From assembly GCF_030150205.1 (NCBI RefSeq), contig NZ_JASLGT010000034.1, positions 152,657 through 216,656 of the forward strand: a DNA stretch of 64,000 bases, in the 5' to 3' direction. This document shows, in pieces, positions 53,211-61,833 of the stretch. Below the pieces are notes generated by a model. The model did not search any database. It saw nothing but the letters and a program-made list of their open reading frames with translations, and was not told where the DNA came from. Source of the stretch: Niabella sp. Lineage in GTDB: Bacteria; Bacteroidota; Bacteroidia; Chitinophagales; Chitinophagaceae. Position 1 is the stretch's first letter; every line of letters starts with the position of its first letter. The position numbers were made by a program, and so were the translations under genes.

Positions 53211-53437
53211 ATATTGAATGATAATCGTAATGGAGAGCTAAAAATAAAACATCCTGTTTAGATATCCATTTTAAAGAGTGGGGGAATAAGGCCGCTGATA
53301 AAACATCGGTATCCGTTTCAAAAACTTATGCAAAGTTCCGGGGTTAAGACGAAAATTATTGGAAACGGAAGCCCGGCTTTTTACATTTTTTTTTAAATAC
53401 GTTGTCGGAAGCAGGGACGCCATGCCTCCGTAACGGA

Positions 53438-53469
53438 TTGGTGCAAACCAAAAATAAGCCCTATTTTTG
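53438..53469 (+). promoter_or_regulatory. Promoter of the LytTR response regulator gene
   Basis: TTG at 53438-53440, 21-base spacer, TATTTTTG at 53462-53469. Ends 22 bases before the ATG. The rest of the 281-bp gap (53211-53437) shows nothing else. Confidence 0.65.
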
Positions 53470-53491
53470 AGTTGATTCAAAGAGCGGTATT

Positions 53492-54187
53492 ATGAATTGT
53501 TTGATCGTTGATGATAATAAGATTGCGCGTACCACATTGAAACAACTGGTGGCACAGGTAAGCGACCTGGAAATAGCGGGCGAGGCTGCCGGCGCACTGG
53601 AAGCCAGCAACCTGCTGCGGCAGCAGCCGGTAGACCTGTTGCTGCTGGATATCGAAATGGAGGAAATGACGGGGCTGGAGCTGACACGGCTACTGGGAGA
53701 CAACCGGCCGGTGATCATCTTTATATCAGCAAAAAAGGAATATGCGATCGAAGCGTTTGAACTGAATGTAGCGGACTATATTATTAAACCGGTACAGCCG
53801 GCACGTTTTTTACAGGCAATTGACCGTGCCCGGGAAATTATTGCCAGCAACCAGCAACAATTGAATGTGCACAAGGATGCCTTTCTTTTTATACGGGACT
53901 CTAACGTGGTAAAACGCCTGGGCTTTGAAGAGATCCTTTATGCTGAGGCTATGGGCGACTATGTAAAATTACATACGGCTAAAAAGTTTTACGCGGTGCA
54001 TAGCCCGTTAAAAACAGTAGAGGAGCGGTTGCCGGTGCAGCAATTCATCCGGGTACACCGTTCTTATATTGTAGCGGTGGATAAGATCGACAGCGTGGAG
54101 CAGGGAGCGCTCATCATTGGCGGCAAACCCGTACCGGTTGCCGATGCCTACAGAAATGCCCTTAATAAACGGCTGAATGTGCTTTAG
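53492..54187 (+). CDS. LytTR-family response regulator
   Basis: 231 residues. Receiver domain 1-115 with the acidic pair Asp7-Asp8, phosphoacceptor Asp53 (LLLLDIEMEEM) and Lys in the KPVQPARF region. LytTR DNA-binding domain from about 135: LFIRDSNVVKRLGFEEILYA, EAMGDYVKLHTAKKFY and FIRVHRSYIVAVDKIDSVEQ. Such regulators usually pair with a LytS/YehU-type sensor kinase, which is not in the window; the kinase 0.9 kb downstream is a different (CHASE3 hybrid) type. Likely an orphan or controlled by a kinase elsewhere. Confidence 0.93.
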   Translation: MNCLIVDDNKIARTTLKQLVAQVSDLEIAGEAAGALEASNLLRQQPVDLLLLDIEMEEMTGLELTRLLGDNRPVIIFISAKKEYAIEAFELNVADYIIKPVQPARFLQAIDRAREIIASNQQQLNVHKDAFLFIRDSNVVKRLGFEEILYAEAMGDYVKLHTAKKFYAVHSPLKTVEERLPVQQFIRVHRSYIVAVDKIDSVEQGALIIGGKPVPVADAYRNALNKRLNVL

Positions 54188-54222
54188 GAATGTTTCAGGT
54201 AGCGCCTTCATGCCTGATGATC

Positions 54223-54745
54223 AAAGCTGAAAGCTGACGACTAATAGCCAGTAGAGAGCGATCAGCGTTTAGCCTTTAGCTTTCAGCAGTGACGTTCCCG
54301 TTCGGGTGTGATCAATCAATTGAGGATTCGCATTTGAATAAAGATCTGCTAACCCGTCCGTAATCATCTGATAACTGATAGCTGATAACTGATAGCTGAT
54401 AACTGATAGCTGATGACTGATAGCCAGTACAAGAGCGATCAGTTTTCAGTGCTCAGTCTTCAGTTATCAGTTGTAGCGTTCCTGTTCGGGTGTGATCAAT
54501 CAATTGAGGATTCGCATTTGAATAAAGATCTGCTTATCCCGAACGAATCGTCTGATAACTGATAGCTGAAAACTGATAGTCAGTACGAGAGCGATCAGTT
54601 TTCAGTGCTCAGTCTTCAGTTATCAGTTGTAGCGTTCCCGTTCGGGTGTGATAAATCAGTTGAGGATTCGCATTGAATTAAAGATCTGCTTATCCCGAAC
54701 GAATCATCTGATAACTGATAGCTGAAAACTGATCGCTCTAAAACC
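54223..54745. repeat. Inverted, diverged copies (about three) of the 43-kb array unit
   Basis: The 648-bp gap between the response regulator and the small membrane protein holds three units with the core TTCGGGTGTGATCAATCAAT at 54301, 54485 and 54641 (periods 184 and 156). Read on the opposite strand they align with the 43260-44370 unit: CAGTTATCAGATGA, then AGATC, ATTCAATG-GAATC and so on. Inside each unit GTTCGGG and CCCGAAC form an inner inverted repeat, and ends are rich in CTGATAACTGATAGCTGA. No coding potential. A weak hairpin GCCG-ATT-CGGC followed by T-rich sequence lies near 54757-54775. Confidence 0.75.
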
Positions 54746-54835
54746 CCCACCGATCCTTTTTGCCGATTCGGCGATTTTTTCTGTACACCCCTCGGGTAAG
54801 GATGTAGTTTTATCATTAAGATAAAAACCGGAATC

Positions 54836-55033
54836 GTGAATACGTGGAAAATCATATACATGGCGCTTTCAGTACTGCTGCTGATAGGGTTTGTATATGG
54901 CCTGCTTTATGAACTATACGTAGTCCGGAACCGGCTGATCATCTTCCTTTTTTTAGCCCTTATTGTAGCGGACCTCATTGTTTTTGTAAAACTGTTCTGG
55001 AACATTACAGCCAGTCGCCGCGACGATGCCTGA
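54836..55033 (+). CDS. Small two-helix membrane protein upstream of the hybrid kinase
   Basis: 65 residues starting with a GTG codon (54836); an ATG at 54860 would give 57. Two TM helices: KIIYMALSVLLLIGFVYGLL and LIIFLFLALIVADLIVFVKL, with a short basic loop (YVVRNR) and a charged C-terminus (SRRDDA). It ends 34 bases before the kinase gene, inside whose promoter region the -7 box lies (55043), so cotranscription with the kinase is possible. A small regulator or adaptor for the kinase would fit, but there is no direct evidence. Confidence 0.55.
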   Translation: MNTWKIIYMALSVLLLIGFVYGLLYELYVVRNRLIIFLFLALIVADLIVFVKLFWNITASRRDDA

Positions 55034-55042
55034 GAATTAAAC

Positions 55043-55050
55043 TATATTTG
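55043..55050 (+). promoter_or_regulatory. -7 box of the hybrid kinase gene
   Basis: TATATTTG ends 17 bases before the ATG at 55068. No -33 TTG at the usual distance. Confidence 0.4.
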
Positions 55051-55067
55051 ACAGGAATTGCCGGGTT

Positions 55068-57269
55068 ATGAAATCTTCCTTTCGATACATACTTGTAGTT
55101 ACATTTATTGTGGCCGTTATTGTCATTGTGTTCCTGCAGTTTAATTCCAGTCAAAGCATCAACCAGCTCATCAATGGTAATGAAGACCTGATGAATGTGT
55201 TAAAGCTGAAAATGGAACTGCAGAAGGTTCAGGAGAACGTAACACAGCTGGAAACCGAAACCAAAAGTATCGTGATCCGCGGGCATGACCTGCGGGATGG
55301 CCGGTTTGAGCAACAGGCAAAAAAGGTAAGCCAGTCGTTCCAGACACTGGATTCCTTCGAGATCAACCCGGTTGTTGGTGCCGGCATCTTGCAGCTGAAA
55401 CGCCAGGTAAATAAAAAGATCGAACTGAATAAGGAGGTGCTGCGCACTTTTGCGGGCGACGGAAAGGATGCTGCGGAAGCCTTGATCAACGACCAGGAAG
55501 AAACCCTGCTTTCAGACTCCATCACCAGCCTGTCGCACCAGATCGATCAGCAATACCAGGTAAGTGTTACGCAATTGATCCGGAATGCAGACCGGAACGG
55601 AAGGAATGCCAAAACATTTGGAACCATTCTTGCCGTAATTGCGGCCGTGGCCTCATTGCTGGCCTTTGGTTATATCTCGTATAAAATCGGGGAACAGCAA
55701 CGGCTCATTCATCAACTGAATGTTTCCGAACAGCGTGCCCGGCGCTCGGCAGAGGCCAAGGAAAATTTCCTGGCAAATATGAGCCATGAGATCCGCACAC
55801 CGCTGAATGCCATATTAGGATTTACCGGGCTCTTACAAAAAAAGCAAACGGATACGGAAACGAGCCGTTACACAGATCTGATCCATAAGGCAGGCGAAAA
55901 CCTCCTGCAGATCGTAAATAATATCCTCGATATTTCGAAAATTGAGGCGGGCATGATGCCGCTGGAAAAAACGGCATTTAATCTCCGTGAAACGGTGGCA
56001 AATATTGAACATCTTTACCGGCAGCGGAGCCAGGAAAAAGGACTGGAGTTTGCTGTTCTGGTGGCCGCAGACGTTCCGGAAACCGTTGAAGGTGACGAGG
56101 TACGGCTAACGCAGATTATTGTTAACCTGGTCAGCAATGCCATTAAATTTACGGATAAAGGGCAGGTAACGGTAGCCGTTAACCAGGAACAGCACTCCGG
56201 CAATAAAGTAATATTGGCCTTTACGGTGTCGGACACCGGTATTGGTATGGATGCGGCAGAACGCGCTGCAGTATTTACCCGTTTTCGCCAGGGCGATGAA
56301 AGTATTACGCGCAGGTATGGGGGAACAGGGCTGGGGCTAACCATAGTAAAAGACCTGGTGCAATTATCAGATGGCAGTATAGAGGTTGCGGGAGAAAAAG
56401 GTACCGGTACGGTGTTTACCGTACAGCTGCCCTTCCGCCTGGTGCACGGATTAGCAAAAGATGAACGGCTTGCGGTACCGGAAAAAGCATTTCAGGCAGA
56501 CTGGTCGCACAAAATGATACTGGTGGTTGAGGATAATGAAATGAACCGGCTGTTGCTGGCACAATTGCTTAAGGGCTGGCAGATTGGGTTTGAGATGGCG
56601 CCTAACGGGAGCGAAGCGATCCGGTTGCTGAAGGAAAAACAATACGACCTGGTATTGATGGATATCCAGATGCCGGAGATGGATGGCTATACGGCCACTG
56701 CGGTGATCCGGAATGAACTGCAATGTACGGTGCCGGTTATTGCCATGACGGCCAATGCCCTGACCACTCAAAAGGAGAAATGTTTACACGCGGGCATGAA
56801 TGACTATATTTCAAAACCGCTGGATGAGACGGTATTATACCAGCTGCTGGCACAATGGCTGGATACGCCCGTTGAGCGGATGGATACGGCAACGGAAGCG
56901 GTTGCGTTACCGGTAAATAACCAGCTGCATTATTTGCAGTTAGATTATCTGTTTATGGTAAGCAGGGGCAACCGGGAATATGAAAAGGAGATCATGGAAC
57001 AATTTTGTGAAATGGTGCCGGAAGAGTTGGGACGGATACAAATGGCCTGGGACCAGGGTAATACGGACCGGGTACGAAGAACGGCGCATAGTATGAAAAC
57101 AACTGTGGCTGCGTTGGGACTTACGGATCATACGGAGCCCTATCTGTCGGCACTGGAACATATTGAGCCTGCAGATCCTGCTTTTTCGCAGGTGTTTCAG
57201 CATTTGCAGGAACTGTGCCGGCATGCCCTGGAAGAAGCTGCTGCATATTACGCGGAACATTATGGTTAA
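55068..57269 (+). CDS. Hybrid sensor histidine kinase (CHASE3 - HisKA - HATPase - REC - Hpt)
   Basis: 733 residues. TM helix 7-24, periplasmic CHASE3-like helical domain (~25-183), second TM (~184-206), HisKA with His240 (MSHEIRTPLNAILGF), ATPase domain with N-box NLVSNAIKF (Asn353/Asn357), VSDTGIGMD and RRYGGTGLGLTIVKDL. A receiver domain follows (VVEDNEMNR, Asp532 in LVLMDIQMPEM, Lys583 in SKP) and a C-terminal Hpt domain with His674 (HSMKTTVAALG). Thus it can carry a full internal phosphorelay and must pass the phosphate to a separate regulator. CHASE3 suggests sensing of an extracellular or membrane signal. It is not paired with an obvious output gene; the LytTR regulator upstream is a candidate. 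Confidence 0.95.
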   Translation: MKSSFRYILVVTFIVAVIVIVFLQFNSSQSINQLINGNEDLMNVLKLKMELQKVQENVTQLETETKSIVIRGHDLRDGRFEQQAKKVSQSFQTLDSFEINPVVGAGILQLKRQVNKKIELNKEVLRTFAGDGKDAAEALINDQEETLLSDSITSLSHQIDQQYQVSVTQLIRNADRNGRNAKTFGTILAVIAAVASLLAFGYISYKIGEQQRLIHQLNVSEQRARRSAEAKENFLANMSHEIRTPLNAILGFTGLLQKKQTDTETSRYTDLIHKAGENLLQIVNNILDISKIEAGMMPLEKTAFNLRETVANIEHLYRQRSQEKGLEFAVLVAADVPETVEGDEVRLTQIIVNLVSNAIKFTDKGQVTVAVNQEQHSGNKVILAFTVSDTGIGMDAAERAAVFTRFRQGDESITRRYGGTGLGLTIVKDLVQLSDGSIEVAGEKGTGTVFTVQLPFRLVHGLAKDERLAVPEKAFQADWSHKMILVVEDNEMNRLLLAQLLKGWQIGFEMAPNGSEAIRLLKEKQYDLVLMDIQMPEMDGYTATAVIRNELQCTVPVIAMTANALTTQKEKCLHAGMNDYISKPLDETVLYQLLAQWLDTPVERMDTATEAVALPVNNQLHYLQLDYLFMVSRGNREYEKEIMEQFCEMVPEELGRIQMAWDQGNTDRVRRTAHSMKTTVAALGLTDHTEPYLSALEHIEPADPAFSQVFQHLQELCRHALEEAAAYYAEHYG

Positions 57270-57336
57270 TGGAACTTATAGGGATAATATTTTTAGAATG
57301 TTCCCGAACAACCTTGCGACTGCTATTGAACCGCTA

Positions 57337-57672
57337 GGTGCGCAAGGAATCCGCAACGGTCGTAAGGGATGATAATGGATATGTTGCCCTTGCGATAAAA
57401 CTTAACCTCAACACTTCAGTGTTTCAGTGCTTCTGCGGCTATCGGTATCCCTTCACGTCCTTTGCGAAACCGTTGCACTCCTTGCGGTTTAGGGTTAAAC
57501 GCCAGGTGCGCAAAAAATCCGCAACGGTCGCAAGGGGGTGATATTGGATATTCTGATCTTGCGGTAAAAACGTAACATCAACGCCTGGGTGTTTCAGTGC
57601 TTCTGCGGCTATCGGTATCCCTTCGCGTCCTTTGCAAAAAAAACTTGCGTCCCTTGCGATTTAACCTTTAAC
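57337..57672. repeat. Two direct copies (168-bp period) of a GC-skewed interspersed repeat
   Basis: The 535-bp gap between the kinase and the small exported protein contains two copies starting GGTGCGCAA at 57337 and 57505. Each has ATCCGCAACGGTCG, a GTGTTTCAGTGCTTCTGCGG block, CTATCGGTATCCCTTC, a CGTCCTTTGC module and a CTTGCG-type end. No gene. This is the TTTGCG/CTTGCG style of repeat widely scattered in this group. The first ~65 bases of the gap (57270-57336) and the last ~130 (57673-57804) show only a possible promoter of the next gene. Confidence 0.75.
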
Positions 57673-57804
57673 CGCAACCCGGTCTTAGGTACCGGCCGCG
57701 TTCTTTTTTAGTTTCAACGATTGTTTTTGCCTTTTCGTCTATTGAACATATAATGGTTCGCAGATCGGATGTATCTTTAACAGGTAAATATAAAAATAGA
57801 AAAA

Positions 57805-58089
57805 ATGAAAAAACTTTTTATCGCTCTGCTTGCGCTGATCACTTTTAACCTGTCGCAGGCACAAACAGCCCCCGCTCAGACAAAGCCAGCCAAGGCCGCT
57901 GCAAAAACACAGGCAGCAAAACCAGCTCCCAAGGCTGCAGAAAAGAAGGCGACGGCTGAAGTAAAGGCAACGCCGCCTGCAACAGCGCATGTAAAAAAAG
58001 ATGGTACGCCAGACAAACGTTACAAAGAAAACCAACATGTTAAAAAAGACGGCACACCCGACAAGCGTTATAAAGAAAATAAGAAATAA
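57805..58089 (+). CDS. Small exported Lys/Ala-rich protein with duplicated C-terminal motif
   Basis: 94 residues. Signal peptide MKKLFIALLALITFNLSQAQ, then a low-complexity Ala/Lys/Pro stretch (about 21-60) and two copies of HVKKDGTPDKRYKEN at about 63-92. Strongly basic. The repeat is exact apart from the residue that joins them. Similar short KKDGTPDKR-type tails occur in other small Bacteroidota proteins. A DNA-, polyphosphate- or envelope-binding role would fit the charge but is not shown. The gene has its own terminator. Upstream TATCTTTA (57772-57779) may be a -7 box. Confidence 0.75.
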   Translation: MKKLFIALLALITFNLSQAQTAPAQTKPAKAAAKTQAAKPAPKAAEKKATAEVKATPPATAHVKKDGTPDKRYKENQHVKKDGTPDKRYKENKK

Positions 58090-58118
58090 ATACGTTTTGA
58101 GTTCTTGATTGTTAAGGT

Positions 58119-58148
58119 GCCCCCTGCTGATAACAGGGGGCTTTTTTG
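58119..58148 (+). terminator. Intrinsic terminator of the 94-aa protein gene
   Basis: 8-bp stem GCCCCCTG/CAGGGGGC (58119-58126 and 58134-58141), seven-base loop, then TTTTTTG. Confidence 0.9.
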
Positions 58149-58258
58149 TGAAATGCCGCCATCGCAATTTAAGACAAATGGTGGTTAAGGGAACCGGTTG
58201 TTAATAAACAGATGCTCCGTTTTCAACGATCCGTTTTGCCGATCTGCCTATTGCGTCA

Positions 58259-58288
58259 TTGAATGGCTGTTGCCCTGGCGTAGCTTTA
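58259..58288 (+). promoter_or_regulatory. Promoter of the 63-aa protein gene
   Basis: TTG at 58259-58261, 19-base spacer, TAGCTTTA at 58281-58288 (seven of eight bases). About 40 bases before the ATG at 58330. Confidence 0.45.
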
Positions 58289-58329
58289 ACTCAGAAAGAC
58301 AATATTTAATCATCTTTAAAAGTATAACA

Positions 58330-58521
58330 ATGAAAAAGATTTTAGTTGCCGCGATGATTTTATTAACCACAGGCGCCGCCGTAAATGCAACAGGTATGTA
58401 TATGCAGGATAAACCCGCAAAAACAGAAATGAGCAAAGCGCATAAAAAAGGAAAGGCAGATAAGATGCATCATGCACCGGTGAAAAAAGTTACCGAAAAA
58501 AAGGATAAGAAAACGAAGTGA
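58330..58521 (+). CDS. Small exported Lys-rich protein
   Basis: 63 residues from the ATG at 58330; the frame is open further up, but those codons precede the promoter. Signal peptide MKKILVAAMILLTTGAAVNA, then a basic tail (PAKTEMSKAHKKGKADKMHH, PVKKVTEKKDKKTK). No domain is recognised. Together with the 94-aa gene 240 bp upstream it forms a pair of small basic exported proteins with separate terminators. Confidence 0.7.
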   Translation: MKKILVAAMILLTTGAAVNATGMYMQDKPAKTEMSKAHKKGKADKMHHAPVKKVTEKKDKKTK

Positions 58522-58573
58522 TCGCGTTCCGTTTCATACATGTGGATACAGGCAGCAGCCTGGATATTTGAGA

Positions 58574-58602
58574 CAACCTCACCTGGTGAGGTTGTTTTTT
58601 TT
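58574..58602 (+). terminator. Intrinsic terminator of the 63-aa protein gene
   Basis: Stem CAACCTCA/TGAGGTTG with a five-base loop, followed by eight T residues (58595-58602). It shows that the following gene starts downstream of 58602. Confidence 0.9.
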
Positions 58603-58607
58603 AGCCT

Positions 58608-58615
58608 TATTTTTG
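58608..58615 (+). promoter_or_regulatory. -7 box of the 58619-63473 gene group
   Basis: TATTTTTG followed by C, directly after the terminator and four bases before the ATG at 58619. A suitable -33 TTG would lie in the terminator stem (58592-58594, spacing too short), so confidence is limited. Confidence 0.4.
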
Positions 58616-58618
58616 CAT

Positions 58619-59206
58619 ATGCATTTTTTAAACCAATACGCTTTTTATAAGAGATGCGCCCTCTTGTTTACCGTAATCTGTTGGTTCCCGGTTATGAAAA
58701 CGGACGCACAAAGCGGTTCCAATCTCCGGGTGAATGTTGAGGATCTGTACAGTACGCATGGTACGCATTTTCCGGGTGTGAGCGCTTCCTATAACCGGTT
58801 TTTCGGACATAAATGGGAGCTGGGTGGCGGTATCGAATATTCCGGAACATCTTTTCATGACGATAATGGCTGGAACCTTTATAACCTTCGTTTTATACCG
58901 GTTTACCTGAGCGAATATTTTTACATAGGTGACTTTAATCATTGGGCGCCCTATGTGCATCTGCAGGAGGGGATTAGTTTTGCCCGGTATGATAAAGAAT
59001 TACTCGATAATCCCGGTCCCCGCTATCCCATAAGAGAACGTGGATTTTTCGGTTACGGAGGTGCCGGCACCCGTTATACATTGTCGCGTAAATCCGGTTT
59101 GTTCTTCGAGGCGGGCATGAAAGCCTATCATCTTTCTTTTAACAATTTAGATGTAAATCCCCATGGTTTTGCATTAAAATTGGGCTATGTTTACCGGCTC
59201 AAATAA
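58619..59206 (+). CDS. Small outer-membrane beta-barrel-like protein
   Basis: 195 residues from the ATG at 58619; a longer frame to 58568 would run through the terminator and is rejected. Signal-like N-terminus to about residue 35 (CALLFTVICWFPVMKTDA, QS), then alternating aromatic/glycine strands (GVSASYNRFFGHKWELGGGI, YLSEYFYIGDFNHWAPYVHL, GGAGTRYTLSRKSGLFFEAG) ending in Tyr-x-Leu-Lys, the form of an eight-strand barrel. It lies 17 bases before the MprF-like gene and may lead the operon. Function unknown. Confidence 0.7.
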   Translation: MHFLNQYAFYKRCALLFTVICWFPVMKTDAQSGSNLRVNVEDLYSTHGTHFPGVSASYNRFFGHKWELGGGIEYSGTSFHDDNGWNLYNLRFIPVYLSEYFYIGDFNHWAPYVHLQEGISFARYDKELLDNPGPRYPIRERGFFGYGGAGTRYTLSRKSGLFFEAGMKAYHLSFNNLDVNPHGFALKLGYVYRLK

Positions 59207-59223
59207 ACTGAACCAAATCTATT

Positions 59224-61830
59224 ATGAAAGAGCGGATATTAAAACAGTTCCGGAAGTTTTCGCCCAAGACCTATTGGAAGGAAATTCTCGCGGTGCTCGT
59301 AATCCTGCTGGCCTTTGTGTTTTTCAGAAGCGAACGGAAGGAGTTGCAATCCATTTTGCCACAGCTGCGGGCCGCCGACAGCCGCTGGATCCTTGCCGGA
59401 CTGGTGGTAACGGCCCTGTATGTATTGCTGCAGGCGCTGATGTATATTTATAGTTTCCGGGCCATGGGTATGCGGCTTAAATTATCGGATGCCGTGGAAC
59501 TCTTCCTGAAACGGAATTTTTTAAGCGTATTTCTTCCTGCCGGAGGAATCAGCTCCCTGGCCTATACCACATCGCAGTTGCGCAAGCGGAATCTGAATGC
59601 CACGCAGATCCACCAGGCAAGTGCCATTTATGGCTACGTTGGTTTATTGACAGTTTTCCTGATCGGGGTGCCCGTTATCCTTTATACCATTGGCAAACAG
59701 CAACATGCCGGGGCTGCGGGACTTTCCCTGTTATTACTGGGATTGCTGCTGGGCGGTGTGTTCTTATTGGTGTATTCTTTCCGGAAAAAAGGGCGGCTAT
59801 ACCGGTGGACCAGCCGGAAATTTCCTTCGCTCATCAATAATGTGGATGAGATCTTTTCCGGAACCATCAACAAACGGCAGCTTTGGCTAACCATTGCGGC
59901 TTCGCTGGCCATTGAATGTTGCGGCATTGCACATGTATACATCAGCATTTATGCACTGGGCGCTGCGCCCTCCTTCCAGGTAGCAGCAGTAGGGTATACA
60001 CTTTCGGTGGTATTAATGATCCTGTCACCATTTTTACGTGGTTTGGGAGCGGTGGAGTTCACCATGCTCTATATATTTATGGGATATGGTTACCGGCATG
60101 CAGAAGGACTGGGCATTACCTTACTGTACCGGGTATTTGAATTCTGGATTCCCTTAATGCTGGGATTGTTTGCGTTTATATGGAGGGGCCGGCAACTGGT
60201 GGCGCGCATTATGCCGGCGATTGCAATTTTTTTCCTGGGCATTGTAAATATTATTTCGGTTGCTACACCGCCGCTGGCCGAACGTATGCGGCTGGACCGG
60301 TACTACCTCCCGGTGGAAGCCATTCACGCTTCCAAGCTGATGGTGCTGGTACTGGGGGTGTCGTTGCTGGTAACCTCTGCCTACCTTATTAAGGGGTTAA
60401 GGGCTGCCTGGATTGCCGCGCTGATCTTTACCGCGCTTTCTATTTTTGGCAATATTATTAAAGCGCTGGATTACGAAGAAAGCCTGCTGGCCGGTTTTAT
60501 ACTGGTGCTGCTGATCACCAACAGCAAACAGTACCGGATCCGGGAAAATCCGCGGTGGATCCGTATCGGCTTCGCCACATTTTTCATCACCCTGTTTTCG
60601 GTTTGTCTCTTTGATTTTCTGAGTTTTTATTTTATTGATAAACGGCATTTTGGCATCGATTTCAACTGGCGGCAGTCCCTGTATTATACTTTAAGAAGCT
60701 TCCTGTTGTTTTCGGATGACGAGCTTACGCCTAAAACACATTTTGGCCGCGACTTTATAAATATTACGCGGTTCCTGGGTTCCTGTTCCTGGCTGCTGCT
60801 GATTTATTCGCTGCTGCGCCCAAGGATCTTTGAGGATACGGTTCCCGATGCCAAAACGGCGGCTGAGCTGGCAAGGGAGATCCTGGATGAGCATGGCCGG
60901 TCGGCAGTGGATTATTTTAAGACGATGCCCGATAAACAGTTGTTTTTTTCCGGTATTACCAGCGGGTTTACGGCTTACCGGGTAGCGAATGATTTTGCAG
61001 TGGTGCTGGAAGAGCCGGTTTGTGCGGCAGAAGACAAGATCGAGGTGCTAATGGAGTTTGAGGCGTATTGCAAACAGGAAGGTTTAAAGACCGTATACTA
61101 CCGGGTAGATGAAAGCAGCCTGCTGCATTTTGAAGATCTGAAAAAAATGAAGATCTTTATAGGACAGGAAGCCATTATGGAAGTAGGGCAATTTACGCTG
61201 GAAGGAAAGGACCGGAAATCATTGCGCAACGGGCTGAACAGTTTGCAGAAAAAAGGATATGAAACCATACTGGTTCCGGCGCCGCACAGTGATGCCTTGC
61301 TGCAGGAGCTGGAGTCGGTATCGGAAGAATGGCTGGATAAATTTGAAAAAAAAGAAATGGTGTTTTCGCAGGGAATGTTCACCCGGGAAGCGATCCGGCA
61401 ATCGGATGTGATCCTGGTTAAAGATGCCGAAGGAGCGGTGCAGGCCTTCCTGAACATCATCCGGGATTATACGCCGGAAGAATGTACCTATGATCTGATC
61501 CGTAAACGGCTGGATGCTCCGGGGGGCTGTATGGATGCCATGATCGTTAAATTAACGGAGTATGCAAAAGCAAAGCAATACAAATATCTCAACCTGGGAA
61601 TGATTCCGCTGAACGGCATGAATGCTCCGGACAACCCCGCTGAACGGATTATTAAATATGCATCGCAGCGTATGGGCAGTTTCCGGCACTACAAAACACT
61701 GCGCGATTTTAAAGAAAAGTATGCCACCATCTGGGAGAATAAGTACATGATCTTTGGAAATGATTTTGACCTGTTACAGATTCCAGGAGCACTCAGAAAA
61801 GCGATGAAACCTTTATCAGAAACAAATTAA
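59224..61830 (+). CDS. MprF-like lysyl-/aminoacyl-phosphatidylglycerol synthase and flippase
   Basis: 868 residues. The N-terminal ~540 residues are a multi-spanning membrane region (flippase domain of the lysylphosphatidylglycerol-synthase TM family), e.g. RNFLSVFLPAGGISSLAYTT, LTIAASLAIECCGIAHVYIS, GLGAVEFTMLYIFMGYGYRH. The C-terminal ~310 residues are a cytosolic DUF2156/GNAT-like aminoacyl transferase domain (GFTAYRVANDFAVVLEEPVC, KDRKSLRNGLNSLQKKGYE, MDAMIVKLTEYAKAKQYKYL, KYASQRMGSFRHYKTLRDFK). MprF adds an amino acid from aminoacyl-tRNA to a phospholipid and flips the product, lowering surface charge and raising resistance to cationic peptides. The amino acid and lipid used here are unknown. 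Followed by a VirJ-like hydrolase gene with a 3-base gap. Confidence 0.92.
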   Translation: MKERILKQFRKFSPKTYWKEILAVLVILLAFVFFRSERKELQSILPQLRAADSRWILAGLVVTALYVLLQALMYIYSFRAMGMRLKLSDAVELFLKRNFLSVFLPAGGISSLAYTTSQLRKRNLNATQIHQASAIYGYVGLLTVFLIGVPVILYTIGKQQHAGAAGLSLLLLGLLLGGVFLLVYSFRKKGRLYRWTSRKFPSLINNVDEIFSGTINKRQLWLTIAASLAIECCGIAHVYISIYALGAAPSFQVAAVGYTLSVVLMILSPFLRGLGAVEFTMLYIFMGYGYRHAEGLGITLLYRVFEFWIPLMLGLFAFIWRGRQLVARIMPAIAIFFLGIVNIISVATPPLAERMRLDRYYLPVEAIHASKLMVLVLGVSLLVTSAYLIKGLRAAWIAALIFTALSIFGNIIKALDYEESLLAGFILVLLITNSKQYRIRENPRWIRIGFATFFITLFSVCLFDFLSFYFIDKRHFGIDFNWRQSLYYTLRSFLLFSDDELTPKTHFGRDFINITRFLGSCSWLLLIYSLLRPRIFEDTVPDAKTAAELAREILDEHGRSAVDYFKTMPDKQLFFSGITSGFTAYRVANDFAVVLEEPVCAAEDKIEVLMEFEAYCKQEGLKTVYYRVDESSLLHFEDLKKMKIFIGQEAIMEVGQFTLEGKDRKSLRNGLNSLQKKGYETILVPAPHSDALLQELESVSEEWLDKFEKKEMVFSQGMFTREAIRQSDVILVKDAEGAVQAFLNIIRDYTPEECTYDLIRKRLDAPGGCMDAMIVKLTEYAKAKQYKYLNLGMIPLNGMNAPDNPAERIIKYASQRMGSFRHYKTLRDFKEKYATIWENKYMIFGNDFDLLQIPGALRKAMKPLSETN

Positions 61831-61833
61831 GAT

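Noticed and set aside
54616..54861. 81-codon minus-strand frame before the small membrane protein gene
   Set aside because: Mostly repeat-derived sequence and overlapping the GTG-start gene in the opposite direction.
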